Made by a program: the position numbers and the translations under genes | Notes under the pieces: generated by a model | The model's input: the letters and a program-made list of their open reading frames with translations, nothing else | The model's database searches: none | What the model was told of the DNA's origin: nothing | Source: Krasilnikovozyma curviuscula | Lineage: Eukaryota; Basidiomycota; Tremellomycetes; Cystofilobasidiales; Mrakiaceae | DNA length: 64,000 nt | Reading direction: 5' to 3' | Assembly: GCA_014825775.1 (NCBI GenBank) | Contig: MVAQ01000029.1 | Location: 1 to 64,000 of the forward strand | Part shown: piece after piece, positions 46,401 to 57,802 of the stretch | Layout: every line of letters starts with the position of its first letter | How positions within the stretch are numbered: position 1 is the stretch's first letter

Positions 46401-49400
46401 TGTTGAAGGGGCTTGGTGTGAGAGGTCATGTGAGTCTTAAACAATTTGGCCCACAATGATTATCAGCTAACAGCACCGTTATTTACAGGTCGAGCTTCAA
46501 CTTGTGTTCTCAAGATTGATCACTTCCGGTGACTGGAACGTTAACGAGTGTACGTCTACCAGTTCCATTCGTTATATTCTGTCCAAGCAGCTCACATTGG
46601 GTTTATTTTCCCAGTGATTCGCTACTTGGTGAGCGTAAAGGAAACACTTTCGTCAACAGAAATGGACAAATTGCGACAGACGGCAGCCTTCCCGCGATAC
46701 CAACCAGTAAGAATCACCTTTCTTCTCTTTTCTTCCGTTACTGTTACCTTCTAATTGATCTTCTTTGAAGGCCGCTGCTCCTTCTCAGAGCGGCATCAAG
46801 CCTAAAATCGAGAGACTGAAGCCAGACGCTCTCTACGAGCCTACTGATCAGTTGCGCGCCCTCGGACTTCCAATTCTCGACTGGGTTGGGAAATTTAACA
46901 ATTCATCTGCTGAAGGTAAGCGATGTTTGGCGTTTAGATAACTTCCAATGAGATACTTAAATGGATATCCTTTCCCTCTAGCCAAGTTTCTCTTTTCCCT
47001 TGGACTCAGGCGTCACCCTCCCGTGGATGAACTCCTTACTATCGCTGCTGATCCTAACAACCATACTCTCAGAGTCACTGCTCTGGCATATCTGACGGAG
47101 AACTTCGATAAATACTATGCAACTACCTATCACCTGGCTAAGAATCTTCATTTGCCCTTCATTCCTGCTATTTCATCCACTGGATCTGCCTTCATGGCTA
47201 GCCCTAGAGAGGTGAGTTGCCATATCCTCCGGAATCCCCTTTGGGTAGTAACTGAATCTATTCCTTCCGTATTCGCCAGGTCTACCTCAATTCTGCTTGC
47301 TCCATCATGGGATTCTCTACCGTGGCGTCTTCTATTAGACCCATGGCGCAGAAACTCAAGGTTCAGTCGGAGCCTCCTGCTTCTTTGGTCCTAGAAAGTA
47401 TTGCTTCAGCACCCCCGTTGGATCTTGGCATCGCTCAAAGGCAGTTCGAGGTGAGGTGCAGTCGTGTCCTTAGTAGAATTGACAGTGCGACTGAAGACTT
47501 TCCTTCTTTCAGTACTGCGCTGGTCGAATCTCTGACTTCCTCTCGTCAGCAGGGCCAGCTCTCCGTAAACTATCAACCACACCTATTATTCCCATCAAAC
47601 GATCCAACTTGGTCAAATTCGCAACCCCAGCAGAGTGCTACTTCATCTCAGCTGATGGCATGACAGTCAACAACAAGCTTTACCGATCCATTTTTACGTT
47701 TGTCGACTTTGGATCCAATGCAAATGCTTTCCTTCAAGCTATTGGAACAAAAGCTGAGCCATCGGTCCAGGAAGTTGCTCAGCTTATGGCCAAGGAGCCC
47801 GACCTCATCTTGGAGAAGGCTGGAACCCACGATGTATACTTGAATGTCCTCAGGAATCTTGCTTCTAACATTAACAGTATCAGTAACTCCACTCTCAAGG
47901 ATATGAGAAATTCTCCCTGTGTACTGGCGCATCGTCGAGTAAAGGCCGGTGGGAAGTCCAGTGCAACAGACGATGAAGACTTCCACATTGTATGGCGGCT
48001 GTGTAAACCGACCGAAGTGAGAACTTTCAGTTTTCCATGATTTCAAACCTGTAACTCTAATATTCTGTTGTTGATTTCTTTAGACTGTAGTCGTAGACGA
48101 CACTGTGTCGTTTTTGCTGTTTGCGGAGGATCTGAATTCAGTCCCAGAAGAAGATTTACTCGAATCGTAAGCATAAATCTCATTCACTTGTCATTCTAAT
48201 CTGATCTTACAAAATTTTGGCGTAGATTTTACTCCAAAATTGGCGCAGTTCCGTTATCGTCAGTGGTTAAAGATCAGTATAGTGTTGACCCTCCGATGAC
48301 GGATCAGAGCATCCTCGCTCAAACAACATTGAAACTTGTTCTTGAACGAATTACGTTATTCCTCCATGAACGATCTCGGTCGACTGCGGCGATGAGCATC
48401 GACAGTATTAAGAAGGAGCTCAGAGTCGTGGAAGTCAAGAAATTACGGCTCACCCGAGCCTTGAGGTTCCTTGGTTCAGAGAAAATTAACTCTCAGGTTG
48501 TATCGGCTTATGCTACGAGGGACAGGAGCTCATTTACTCTGGCAATCTCCTCGTCGGTAGAGTTGGAATACTATGGTTCGTGCTGTCTTCTCATTTTCTC
48601 ACCTTCCAATGCTTACGACAGTTCATCCGTAGAAATCGCATCTTGCCTCTGCAAGATTATTCTCAGGAATCCTCGTCCTGAAGACAGCTTACTGCTTTCA
48701 ACCATTCTTTCCACCCCACTTGCTTCATTGAAGCGCCGAGGGTAATTTCTTTCATCAATCTTGTTTCGTAGCTAAGGTTACTCACGACAATTCCCTGCTC
48801 AGTTTTAACACGGATCGAATCCTCAATCAACGACGCGCTGAAAAGGAAGCGCTGGATGCATCCGCTCGAGCAGCTGCTGTTGAATCAGAGAAGCTGAAGA
48901 AGGTCCAGAAGGAAGTCGAGGAAATCTTTCCTGATGTTGATTCCACGTTTCTCGCGAAGCTCATTGCGGATATGAACGCAGGATCTCCAGAAGCCTCAGA
49001 ACTTCTGAAGAAGACTACAAACAGACTCTTGGAGAAGCCTTACCCAACAAAACCACCTCCTTCGAAACCAGATGCCACGTACCCGAACGTCAACAATTCA
49101 GCTGTCGCTGTAAAAGACAGCAATTCCACGATTTCAAATCCGCCTCAGCCTATCTTTGATGATGTTAAAAAGAGGTCTGGTGGGTTACTAAATGCGTTTA
49201 GGCGGAGAGGAAACGACGCAGATTTACCTTTCACGCCTCACAATGGAAACCAACCACCGAGCTACGATGACCCAAATCCTACTCCAGCTTCAAACATACG
49301 TGAGTTGCTCGTATCCTGCTGTGTATTAACTATGTTTGGAGCTGAATTGGGTTTTGATAATTCTACAGGGGATAACGTAATGAAAGCTATCAGGAAGTCT

Positions 49401-50400
49401 GGTGCCACTCGAGATACTAGTCTTCGTATGTACCGCAGACTTTCCCCTTTCTTACAGAAGTTAAGATAGATCTAATTTCTCTCTCTCTTCTTCTCTTTCT
49501 TCTTCTTCTTCTCAGAATCGAGCGGAGATCAGCTCACAAATGTTAAAGAATCTGCCGACAACTACTGCGATGCAGGCGCGAAGACGGATTTGAAGCTTGC
49601 TTGTGAGTCACCACCTATTTACCTAAATCTCCACTCCTCTTTGTGACTCTATTCTCTACTGTAGCTACCCTCTCTACTGGGATGAAGTTCTATGTGGACC
49701 GTGCTCTACACACAAATTCGATGACATTCGAAAAGTTTATGAGTGACAACACGAGATCTATGGAGAGATTCGCACAGGCTGTTATCAGACCCGTCGGTCA
49801 TGTTTTTGGACTAGCCCCAGACAGCTTACATATGTGTAAGCACGTTTGCTTGATATTCGATCTCAATCTATCAGATTCCATTAACAGCCATTGTGCTCTC
49901 CTCAGTCTATGACCAGACTGGTCCTCTGATTGCTTTCAACCGTGCTGGAGCTATCTTTTGCAACTTGAGATTCTATCAGGCTTGGGTGCGTGAAATATTA
50001 CACCCGAAGTAAACCAACATCATCTGATTATCGCTTCTTTACCCCTAGCACGACCAACAAGTCATTGAAGGCAAGCTTCAGGAAGCATTGACGTCCTGGT
50101 TCTTCAGCATCGCGCACGAGATTGCTCACAACATCATCATCCCTCACAACAGTCAACATGAGTACGTCACATTTTGTCTATTTACTTATTTTTCAAATTT
50201 CAATCTCACACACGACCACTGCTTCTAGGTTCTATTTTTCCAGTATATGCGAGGAGTTCACCATCCCGTTCGCGAAGCTGGTACTATCAGCGGATTCAAC
50301 CGCACGCGTTGCAGCAGGTGCCATTGAGGCTCCACCTGCTGTCACCAAGAATGGGACTGAAAGCAGCCAGAAAGGACTTAGGGTCCCAGGAGCGTTCTAA
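43438..50400 (+). CDS. DUF3684 protein: sacsin-like GHKL ATPase with HEXXH C-terminus
   Basis: Very long (roughly 1,700 residues, about 25 exons), cytosolic, function unknown. The N-terminus is a GHKL/HSP90-type ATPase fold: RELIQNADDA is the N-box, FLNDGTPF a G1-type loop, and IGAFGVGFYSLFSV the G2 loop. Exons 43637-43656 (20 nt) and 44092-44102 (11 nt) are micro-exons needed for these motifs. A long helical middle with no known domain (MSLKIFTAQITTNLSRD; YLTENFDKYYATTYHLAKN) follows. Near the C-terminus, WFFSIAHEIAHNIIIPHN carries HEXXH at 50116-50130, followed by NSQHEFYFSSICEEF, a likely second metal-ligand region. No signal peptide or membrane helix. DUF3684 is the family name I assign from the overall layout. 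Combining an ATPase and an HEXXH motif in one chain resembles a chaperone-protease but neither activity is shown. Confidence 0.8.
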
Positions 50401-50648
50401 ACAGCATTTTCATGCCGCAACGACAAACAGATGATTCATCGAGCCTCTCTTTTGCTACAGGTGTTTCCCTATTGAACAGCCTCCCGTGGTTGATTTGACA
50501 TCTCATTTAATCTTATTGGTCACGGGCGATACTATAGTATATTACTCTTCGCATATACCTTATCAAAATTCAACTCTAGATTGGAGCCGTCGTGAAGACT
50601 GACTCATTGCTACAACTTCAATCACGGTAAAAAAGGCTTCGAATCCCT

Positions 50649-53173
50649 CTAAGCCGTAACGTTCTTTGGGACCAAGTCTGGAGAGATATCCTCCTCGGCA
50701 TTGACATTACCGTTCTTTGCAGCCTCTCGCCTAACGCGACCGATCCTTCGGAACTCAGCCTCGACAGCGTACGTCTTCCACCAAGTGAATGCGACAGCAA
50801 GGGCGGCAACCGCAAGGAATATCTCACAGACGATAAATGGGATGCGATCTGTGTACAAGCGGGATACGAAGGGGTCAGCGATGGATCTTGGAACGAAGGA
50901 CGGGGATCGAAGCAAGGCAAAAGAGCAATTTACATACAGGAAGGAGCGTACTTGCTCTGGAAAATTTGAGCAGCGAAGATGCTGGCAAGGTAACCGATAC
51001 TGTTTTGCATGGCGAATGCTAACAATTGTAGTGAAAAACGTAGGAGTATCAAAATCACAGTCAGTCCATGTTGTGATGTGACAGTGCACGAATACAATCG
51101 GGCCACTCACCAGTTGCAGCGTAAGAGCTACCCTTGACAGTCTGCGCTCTCCAAGGGAAGACATTGACCTGGAACAACGCTGAGGGCATCTGAATGAGGA
51201 TAATGAGGGCGAGAATAGGGCCCTTTTGTGACTTGTGGAGCACCGTCAGGCCCGCGAAGAAGCCGATCATCATGAGAAGGGCGGCGAACTGGAAAACTGG
51301 GCGAGGGATTCGAGATTGGTGGTCAAGCCAGTAAGCAAAGATGGCAGCAGATATAATGTACATTGCTGAAGGTGGACTATGAGGGGAGAAAAGTAAGATG
51401 GGAAACCTTCAGTGACAATCCCCGGGAAAATGACCCACACAGGGTACGTACATGTTGAGGAGCTGCGAGTTTGCAGTACCTGTAAATCCAAACCCTGCGA
51501 TGATGGTCGGAAGCCAGAAGGTGAAGCCGACAGTGCCAGTTTGTTCCAGCATCATACAGAAGCCGAAGCCCCAACTACCGTTCATCAATACCAAAACAAC
51601 AAGAACCGACCCGGTCAACCTCTCGAATTCCCCAACCTCTCACAAAATCACAGGAGATCACGTACCAGATCGGATCCATGAGCGCCATCTTGATTTCCTT
51701 CCAGCTGAAGTTGGCGTCGGACGACTTGGACGCATTTGATGGGAGACGCGCGACGAGGAAGTGCTGTTCCTCGACGGAGAAATATTGTCTCTTTGACTGA
51801 TCAGGGTAGTCTGGGTGGAGCAGGAACAGTGCGGCACCAAGAAGAGCACCGATCACTCCTGTGATGATGTAGGCCCATCTCCACTGGCGGCGAAAAGGTG
51901 ACATAGGTGAGCATACTATGTGATTGGGCGAGAGGGAGGAAAGAGGCTTACGCCAGAAACTCCATGGGCACCGTCAATGTAGGCAATACCGTAGCACAGT
52001 AAAGCATCGATAATGCTAGACCATTGACCGAGCATAGAAATGCTTTTAGTGGGGTAGCGAACCGAGGCGGATGTCAATAAAATGAGCGCGGGTTGTTTGG
52101 TGGAACCCAGGAGAAATAATCCGAGTGAACACTTACACAGCCATTCGGAGAGCAATTTCGTCTGGTCTGTACCAAGAAGTTAACTGGACGAGGATACCAG
52201 GCCACATACTGTCAACGAGCGGACGGGAAGAATGCAAACCAAGATTAGCAAGTGCGATACCGAGATCTACCTGGTACAAGAGATGATGATGACACGTACC
52301 CAGCCTCAGCAACGTTGAGGAAGAACCTGTTCGCGATGAGCCCACCACCAGTGGTACAACCGGCGGTAGTCATCTCAATGACGGACCAGAGAGTAACGAT
52401 TCGGCAGAAGTGGATTCTTGGGGTGCTCCATTTCCTGTGTGGGTTGAGGTGGGGCGTCAGTCAGAGCACTTTCAAAGGCTGTTGCCAGGATACTCACATC
52501 AGAAGGTTTGAAGGGATTTCGAAGATGATGAGGGCGACGGCACCAACCTAGTCGGTTGAACAGACGGGAGACGGTTCAAAAAGGGTTGGGATATTTGAGC
52601 CGCCGGGCGCGCGGCGCAGACAGAATACTGACAGTGGACAAGTAACCAAACTCGTTGGTGCTCATGTTGAGCTCCTTGAGGATGTTGGTCTTGGACCCAG
52701 CGTTCATTACCTTGCGACAAAGAAACAAAGCGGAGGGGTCAGATATGAATTGGACCGAGGGTTTCTGTTCAGAAAAGCAGGAAGAAGGGCTCACCTTGAC
52801 ATAACCAGAGATGTTCGCATCGATGTTCTTCAGCAAGTAGGCGACCATGAGCAGAGGGATGAGGACGAAGTCGACCTGGGCAATTGGAAACCAAGGCCGC
52901 GGAAGCATTGTGAGACGGTCGGTTTTTGCAACAGCGAGAAAAAAGAAATGGGCAAGGGCATAGCAGCAGCTCACCTTTCTGAGGAGCTTCTTTGTCTCTT
53001 TCGCACTGAAGGAGGCCAAGATGGCAGCTCGTTCAGCATCAGCATCGTCGACGACCTTGACGTCGATGTCTGGCGAAGCGGTTTTCTGTCGTTTGGACGT
53101 CGAAGCATGTTAGGCGCTTGATTACAATCTAGAGTGTCGAGCTACTAGAATCTCTCACCTCGAGGTCGTTCAT
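50649..53173 (-). CDS. Anion:cation symporter (allantoate/nicotinate permease family)
   Basis: MFS permease of the DAL5-type group, importing small anionic nutrients such as allantoate, nicotinate or pantothenate at the plasma membrane. The first coding exon is only 15 nt (53173-53159, MNDLE). Membrane segments are spread over about 13 exons: VDFVLIPLLMVAYLLKNIDANISG (helix 1 with the family NIDANISGYVK), FFLNVAEAGMWPGILVQLTSWY, YIITGVIGALLGAALFLLHPDYP, GTVGFTFWLPTIIAGFGFTG and a C-terminal FIVCEIFLAVAALAVAFTWW. The hydrophilic tail ends EEDISPDLVPKNVTA. The DANISGY and W-P-G-I-L-x-Q-L-x-x-W-Y blocks are characteristic of the family. The substrate is undetermined. Confidence 0.85.
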
Positions 53174-53252
53174 GTCTGTTTCCAACTGGGGTGTTGTTGG
53201 GAAGACGGGGCTGAGCGATGAGATGGACTACTGGCAGCTGTGGGGGTCTGGG

Positions 53253-53260
53253 TATATATA
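53253..53260 (-). promoter_or_regulatory. Possible TATA box of the symporter gene
   Basis: TATATATA (palindromic), 80-87 bp upstream of the symporter start codon, in a short GC-balanced context. The position is suitable for a TATA element; function is inferred. Confidence 0.5.
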
Positions 53261-53305
53261 CTCCCCTCCTGCCCACAACAGGTGTTAGAGAGGGTCAGCA
53301 AAACA

Positions 53306-53311
53306 GATAAG
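53306..53311 (+). promoter_or_regulatory. GATA-factor site candidate
   Basis: GATAAG, 133 bp upstream of the symporter start. A CTTATC copy on the same strand lies at 53433-53438. Fungal nitrogen-regulatory GATA factors bind such sites in permease promoters; single hexamers are common by chance. Confidence 0.3.
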
Positions 53312-55190
53312 ATCCCAGGCTCCTTCCCGTCCCAGGTTCCTTCCCGCTCGTTTGCCAGGCGCAGGGGAAACTTCGCAGAAAACCCCTTTAGGCTTTCCTT
53401 GCGCGACCTGGGGCTCCAGGGGCAGGCGCACACTTATCTCTGGGCAAATTGCTGCGAGATCGTCTGCTGGGAGTCTCGACTGAGGAGGAAGGAACTGAAC
53501 GGAGGCGGAAAGCACGCTTAGAATCCTGAATTACTGAGGTGGATATGAAAGCGCAACAAGGGGTTGTCAGCACTTCATACGAGAAGCCCACCCGTCGTCC
53601 TTTCAATAGTTTTGGTTGACAGCGACAGCCCTCCTTAAAAGCAAATACTGCCAGATCATAAGATCTTCATATGACTAGGATTTTGATGATAATGTTACAA
53701 TTGCTCTTTCAATAAAGCTGACCCTTCCATGGTCGATTCCACCCCACCCTCTTCTGCCAAGCCACTGCCACCTGTCTGGAAGGAAATTCTTTGTTGTCTA
53801 TTGAGATCCCTTTCCCTCCTCGATACTACCCAATAAAAAAACATATTTATTATGTATTCCTCCAACAGCGGGCAGGATCAAATCTGGTCGACCAGACAAC
53901 AGTAACTTCCCCACGCTGAACCGTCGAATCTCGAGTCAGGGAAGGTGCCGGAAGACTACTCACAGTGAGAGCTTAAGCCTGAGTGAGAACTAAGTAATCA
54001 GGGCAACGAGTTGCCTTCAACTCCCAGCGTTCAGCTCTTGAGTAAAATTTTGCCTATAAAGCTGTTATTCTGTTACATCTACAGGCGAGTTCAAACGGCG
54101 TCTAACCGAGACGCAATGACACCTTGAGGCTAATCTGACCAGCTTCAAGAGGACGTTGAGCTACAGAGCTCCCTTACTTTATCTATTCACTCAGAAATAT
54201 TCCATTGGCGCTAGATATCCTCCCCGTTAACACAATCAAATCAAGACCAACCAGAAGAGCCACCTAAGCGAGCCTACGTCGACATACCCGACAAGAAGTC
54301 GTGCCTCGCTCACCACACCTTCACGAACTAACCAAACCTATAATTCCGTCATAAGAAGCAGTTAACTCTACCTACAATCAGCGAAAGGTCCAAACTCAGA
54401 AGTAAAAACCCCGGTATAAGCGTCACTCTCACTAGCCATCAGAAATACACAAGAAGGAACTTGGCCAAGTAAAAACGGCATCATTTCAATATTTATTCAA
54501 TTATTTTATCAGTCCCCAAACCAGAAGTAGATGTAGAGGAGTAATTCGAAGAAGTACGAGATTCTGTCGCTGACGGTGACGTGTGCCGAGCAGACAGTTG
54601 TTGATATGTACGAAGAAGCAGGTTCCCCCAAACAACACAATGTTCTACTACATGGTACTCTATCGCATCAAGAGGCGATATGCGAAGACAAAGACTGTAT
54701 CGAGCCGGTGTTGACGAGTCTTCTCCTCCGCCTCGTATCTCTTAGTGCGAAACATCCCTGACACTGTCTCCTTCTCTCAGACCCCAACTTTCAACTTCCT
54801 TCCATTTCTTCCCTTAATTTAAGAGGCTGAACCGTGGCACTCGTGCTTGACGTGCGTGTTGCTCTCCGGCGCACAAGCTCAAGAAGGGCGTCGTGTTTGG
54901 TTTACCAAATGCCTGTGCTGGGATCTGTCAGGTGATGTATAAGGAAAAATGTAAGATACCTTTGATGTGTGAAGTTAATTATGGGTCGGTTTCATAATGA
55001 TTGGGCTTCCTAAACTGAGCGTATAAGCTTTGTTTTGACCTTTTGACTTTACGTTTACATTTTCTTTCAAAGTCTTTAAATAATTTATTGTTACGCTATC
55101 GAATTGATATTCCCAAGAATATAAAGCAACCTAGTGCAATGATGACCCATTTTGGACACCTTGGAAAAATGGCACTTGATTTTCCAGAGG

Positions 55191-55196
55191 ACGCGT
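55191..55196. promoter_or_regulatory. MluI cell-cycle box (ACGCGT) candidate upstream of NUF2
   Basis: ACGCGT sits inside the ten-base palindrome ggacgcgtcc (55189-55198), about 100 bp before the NUF2 start codon. This is the core recognised by fungal MBF (Mbp1/Swi6) factors that drive G1/S genes. The same hexamer also occurs elsewhere in the window. Confidence 0.45.
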
Positions 55197-55292
55197 CCAC
55201 TTTCTGTTGCTCGATCCTCCATAGCACCCAACCCGCACCATTCCTTCGACCCATCCAACGCTCCGAATCCAACACTTCCTCGAGCTCTCAGG

Positions 55293-57601
55293 ATGTCGTT
55301 CGCTCCTCCAAGGTCAGCGCAGAAGGCGACGTCCCACCTCAAGTCGTCCCAGCTGCCCAACTCTCAGCCTGCAGGTTCCCAACAAGCCCTGTCGTCGTCC
55401 CAGCAGGCAGAGATGTCGTTCCCCCTAATAAAAGCAGCTGAAATTATCCAGTGTTTACATGAGCTGAACATCGTTGTCAACGACGAAGACTTGGCGAAGC
55501 CTACTAGCGGTGTGGTCATGTATATCTGGAGGGAGCTTTTGGACCTTTTCTCAGGAATCAACGTCGAGAGGTTCGACAAGCCAAAAGGCGGTCTGCTTGG
55601 GATGCTGAATTACCCAGTGAGTGCTCTGTGTGATGGGGTTGAATGGGTTGGAGAGGTGTCAGAGGGGGGAAGGCTTGGGTTGTGGGAGAGACGTACTGAC
55701 GAAATGTTGAACGATGTTTTTTTGGATCGTTGTAGGAACTTATCTCAAACCCGCTGTCGAATCAAATGCTCTTCTTCCATGTCCGACGTCTTGCTATGCA
55801 GGCTGGTATCCGCTCATTCACCTATGCAGACCTTGTTCGACCCGAAACGGGCACTTTGAAAAAACACCTGTCTGCCGTGATCAACTTCGCCAAATTTAGG
55901 TAAGTTCTCCGTAATATTCTCAATCTCACTTCTATCTCTTGTCTTATAAGCCTTTGTTTTCAATACATTACAGAGAAGAGCATATGCGAGTATACCAGGA
56001 TCTGGTGACCTCTGGTGAAGACGCTCGAGTACAGTCAGTTACCCGGTTTCGCCACGGGTTGTGCCCCCACTTTTAACTCACTGACTCTAGGGACATTTTA
56101 TTCTTTATCAAGTCGTGACCAGGTTGTTTGGGCTATTGAAGAACATAAGCGTGCTATTGCTCAGATCAAGTTCGTCTTATCCTCATGTAGCTGTTTCAAT
56201 CAAGTGTTTTTCGTGTGAGAACTAATATTTCTCCTAATGCCCTAATGCAACGATAGCGAACAACGAGCAGCTGACGAACCCAGAATCGACTCGGCTCAGC
56301 AGAGGAACGAAGAACTGAAGACTCTGTTAAAGGACTACACTCGAATCGGCAAGGAAGACAGCGATACTTATAACAAGCTCAAGGGTGAGAGTGCTAACTT
56401 AAAGCAACGAGTGGTGAGTCCTTCCTTTCGATTTCTAATTAACAAAACTGAAATCCTGAATCCAACCATGTTGATGTTTGTCTTCAAATAAAACGCAGGG
56501 CAACATCCACCTGGAACACGAACAAGCGGCGCGCGATGTTCTTAACCACAAACAACGTATCATCCAGTCCCCCGAACGTGTCAAGCGCGTTATTGGCAAC
56601 CTGGCTGTAGAGGCGAATATGATGAAAGAAGCGACGCAGAAGGCTACAAGAGAAGCTGGAGAGTTGCAGAAGAAGCTGGATGTGATCAGCTCGTTGGAAA
56701 AGGTGCAGCACTGTTTCATTCAGATTTGTCTTCAGAAACACGATTGCTTCTGTTGTTGAACTTGTTGTTGCCTTGTTTTGGCTGTCTGTTGCTGCAGGAT
56801 CTTCAAGTACTCATTTTGGAGAATAACTCGATACAGGATGCGCTCAGTCGGTCAGCAGCGTCAGCCCAACGCTCATCGAAATTAAAGAACGATCTGGGCA
56901 GTAAACATATCGACCGAAGAGCTGGTGAGGCTAAAGTTGAGGTAAGCTCGCCTTGTTTCGTCAAAGATCTGCATCAGATCTAGTCCTTCGAGGCGAAAGC
57001 AAACTCTAACTTGTCTGACTATTCCGAATTTTCGCCTCGTCACACCACCAGCAACTATCGAAACAACTGGAAAACTCGAAAGCGTCTATGCAGCGACTAC
57101 ACGACCAGCACTCCGAGAAGATTCAGCGTGTCAAGCTGAAAATTGAAGAGAAGAGAGACGAGTCAGTACCTCCCTTCTTCACATCTACGAATAGAAAGTT
57201 CTGACACAATGGTTATTTCGATCTGCTTTTAGATGCTCTCAACTTCAAGATCAGAGAAGAGCTCGTCAACATGAAGTCGATGCGTTCAACCGAGCGGCGA
57301 GAGAGATTGAGGATGAGGTACGCGTTCGCTGTGTCTTAGTAGTAGTGCTGTTTGATGCTGACCTTCTGCAACTTTTGCACCGCTGACTAGATGCGTATCT
57401 ACACGGATGAAACCCAAATGGAGTTCAATGCACTGATGACGGAGTATGCTGAGCTAAGGAGGAAAACTGGTTCGTCTTCACTTTCCGAACGGATTTCCAA
57501 GCGCTTCTAATTTTTTCCTCATTCACCTCTCCCCAGATGAATATATGAACGAGTTGACTGGACGACTAGGTCTGAACCAGTTGATGTCGGAGGATGTGTA
57601 A
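55293..57601 (+). CDS. NUF2: Kinetochore protein NUF2
   Basis: Ndc80-complex subunit that holds microtubule ends at kinetochores. The start at 55293 (MSFAPPRSAQKATSHLKSS) precedes a Ser/Gln-rich leader, then the calponin-homology-type domain: FPLIKAAEIIQCLHELNI, LAKPTSGVVMYIWRELLDLF and INFAKFREEHMRVYQDL. The coiled-coil part follows with VVWAIEEHKRAIAQIKNEQ, RIIQSPERVKRVIGNLAVE and MQRLHDQHSEKIQRVKLK, and it ends ELTGRLGLNQLMSEDV. Some of the exons are short; the exon after GEDAR starts at 56123. The order and motifs fit NUF2. An alternative start in frame at 55152 would add a Pro-rich N-terminus and is less likely. Confidence 0.9.
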
Positions 57602-57802
57602 CGCGGAGGCCGGGTCTGTAAAGACTACTCATTTCGCTTGGATGGAGTGCTCTTTTTGGTGTGTGTTTTTATGATCTGTAGATAGTTCGTGCCTTTGGAT
57701 GTACAGTATTGTTCGCCCCTCTTGTACAGTTTATGACAACTTAGATAGAACTTTTGAGTACAGAAGGCGCATGACATGGTAAGAGTGCTACATCATCTAT
57801 CT

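Larger units (their letters stand above)
53174..55292. other. Gene-poor intergenic region of about 2.1 kb
   Basis: Contains the symporter promoter on its left and the NUF2 promoter on its right. Between about 53600 and 55000 there is no credible exon, open frame or repeat structure; a plus-strand frame of 61 codons at 54576-54761 has no domain. No terminal repeats, poly-A tail or transposase remnant was seen. Confidence 0.45.

Noticed and set aside
49470..49515. Polypyrimidine microsatellite
   Set aside because: It is the 3' end of an intron in the DUF3684 gene.
54576..54761. 61-codon ORF in the gene-poor gap
   Set aside because: No domain, no splice context and no promoter features.
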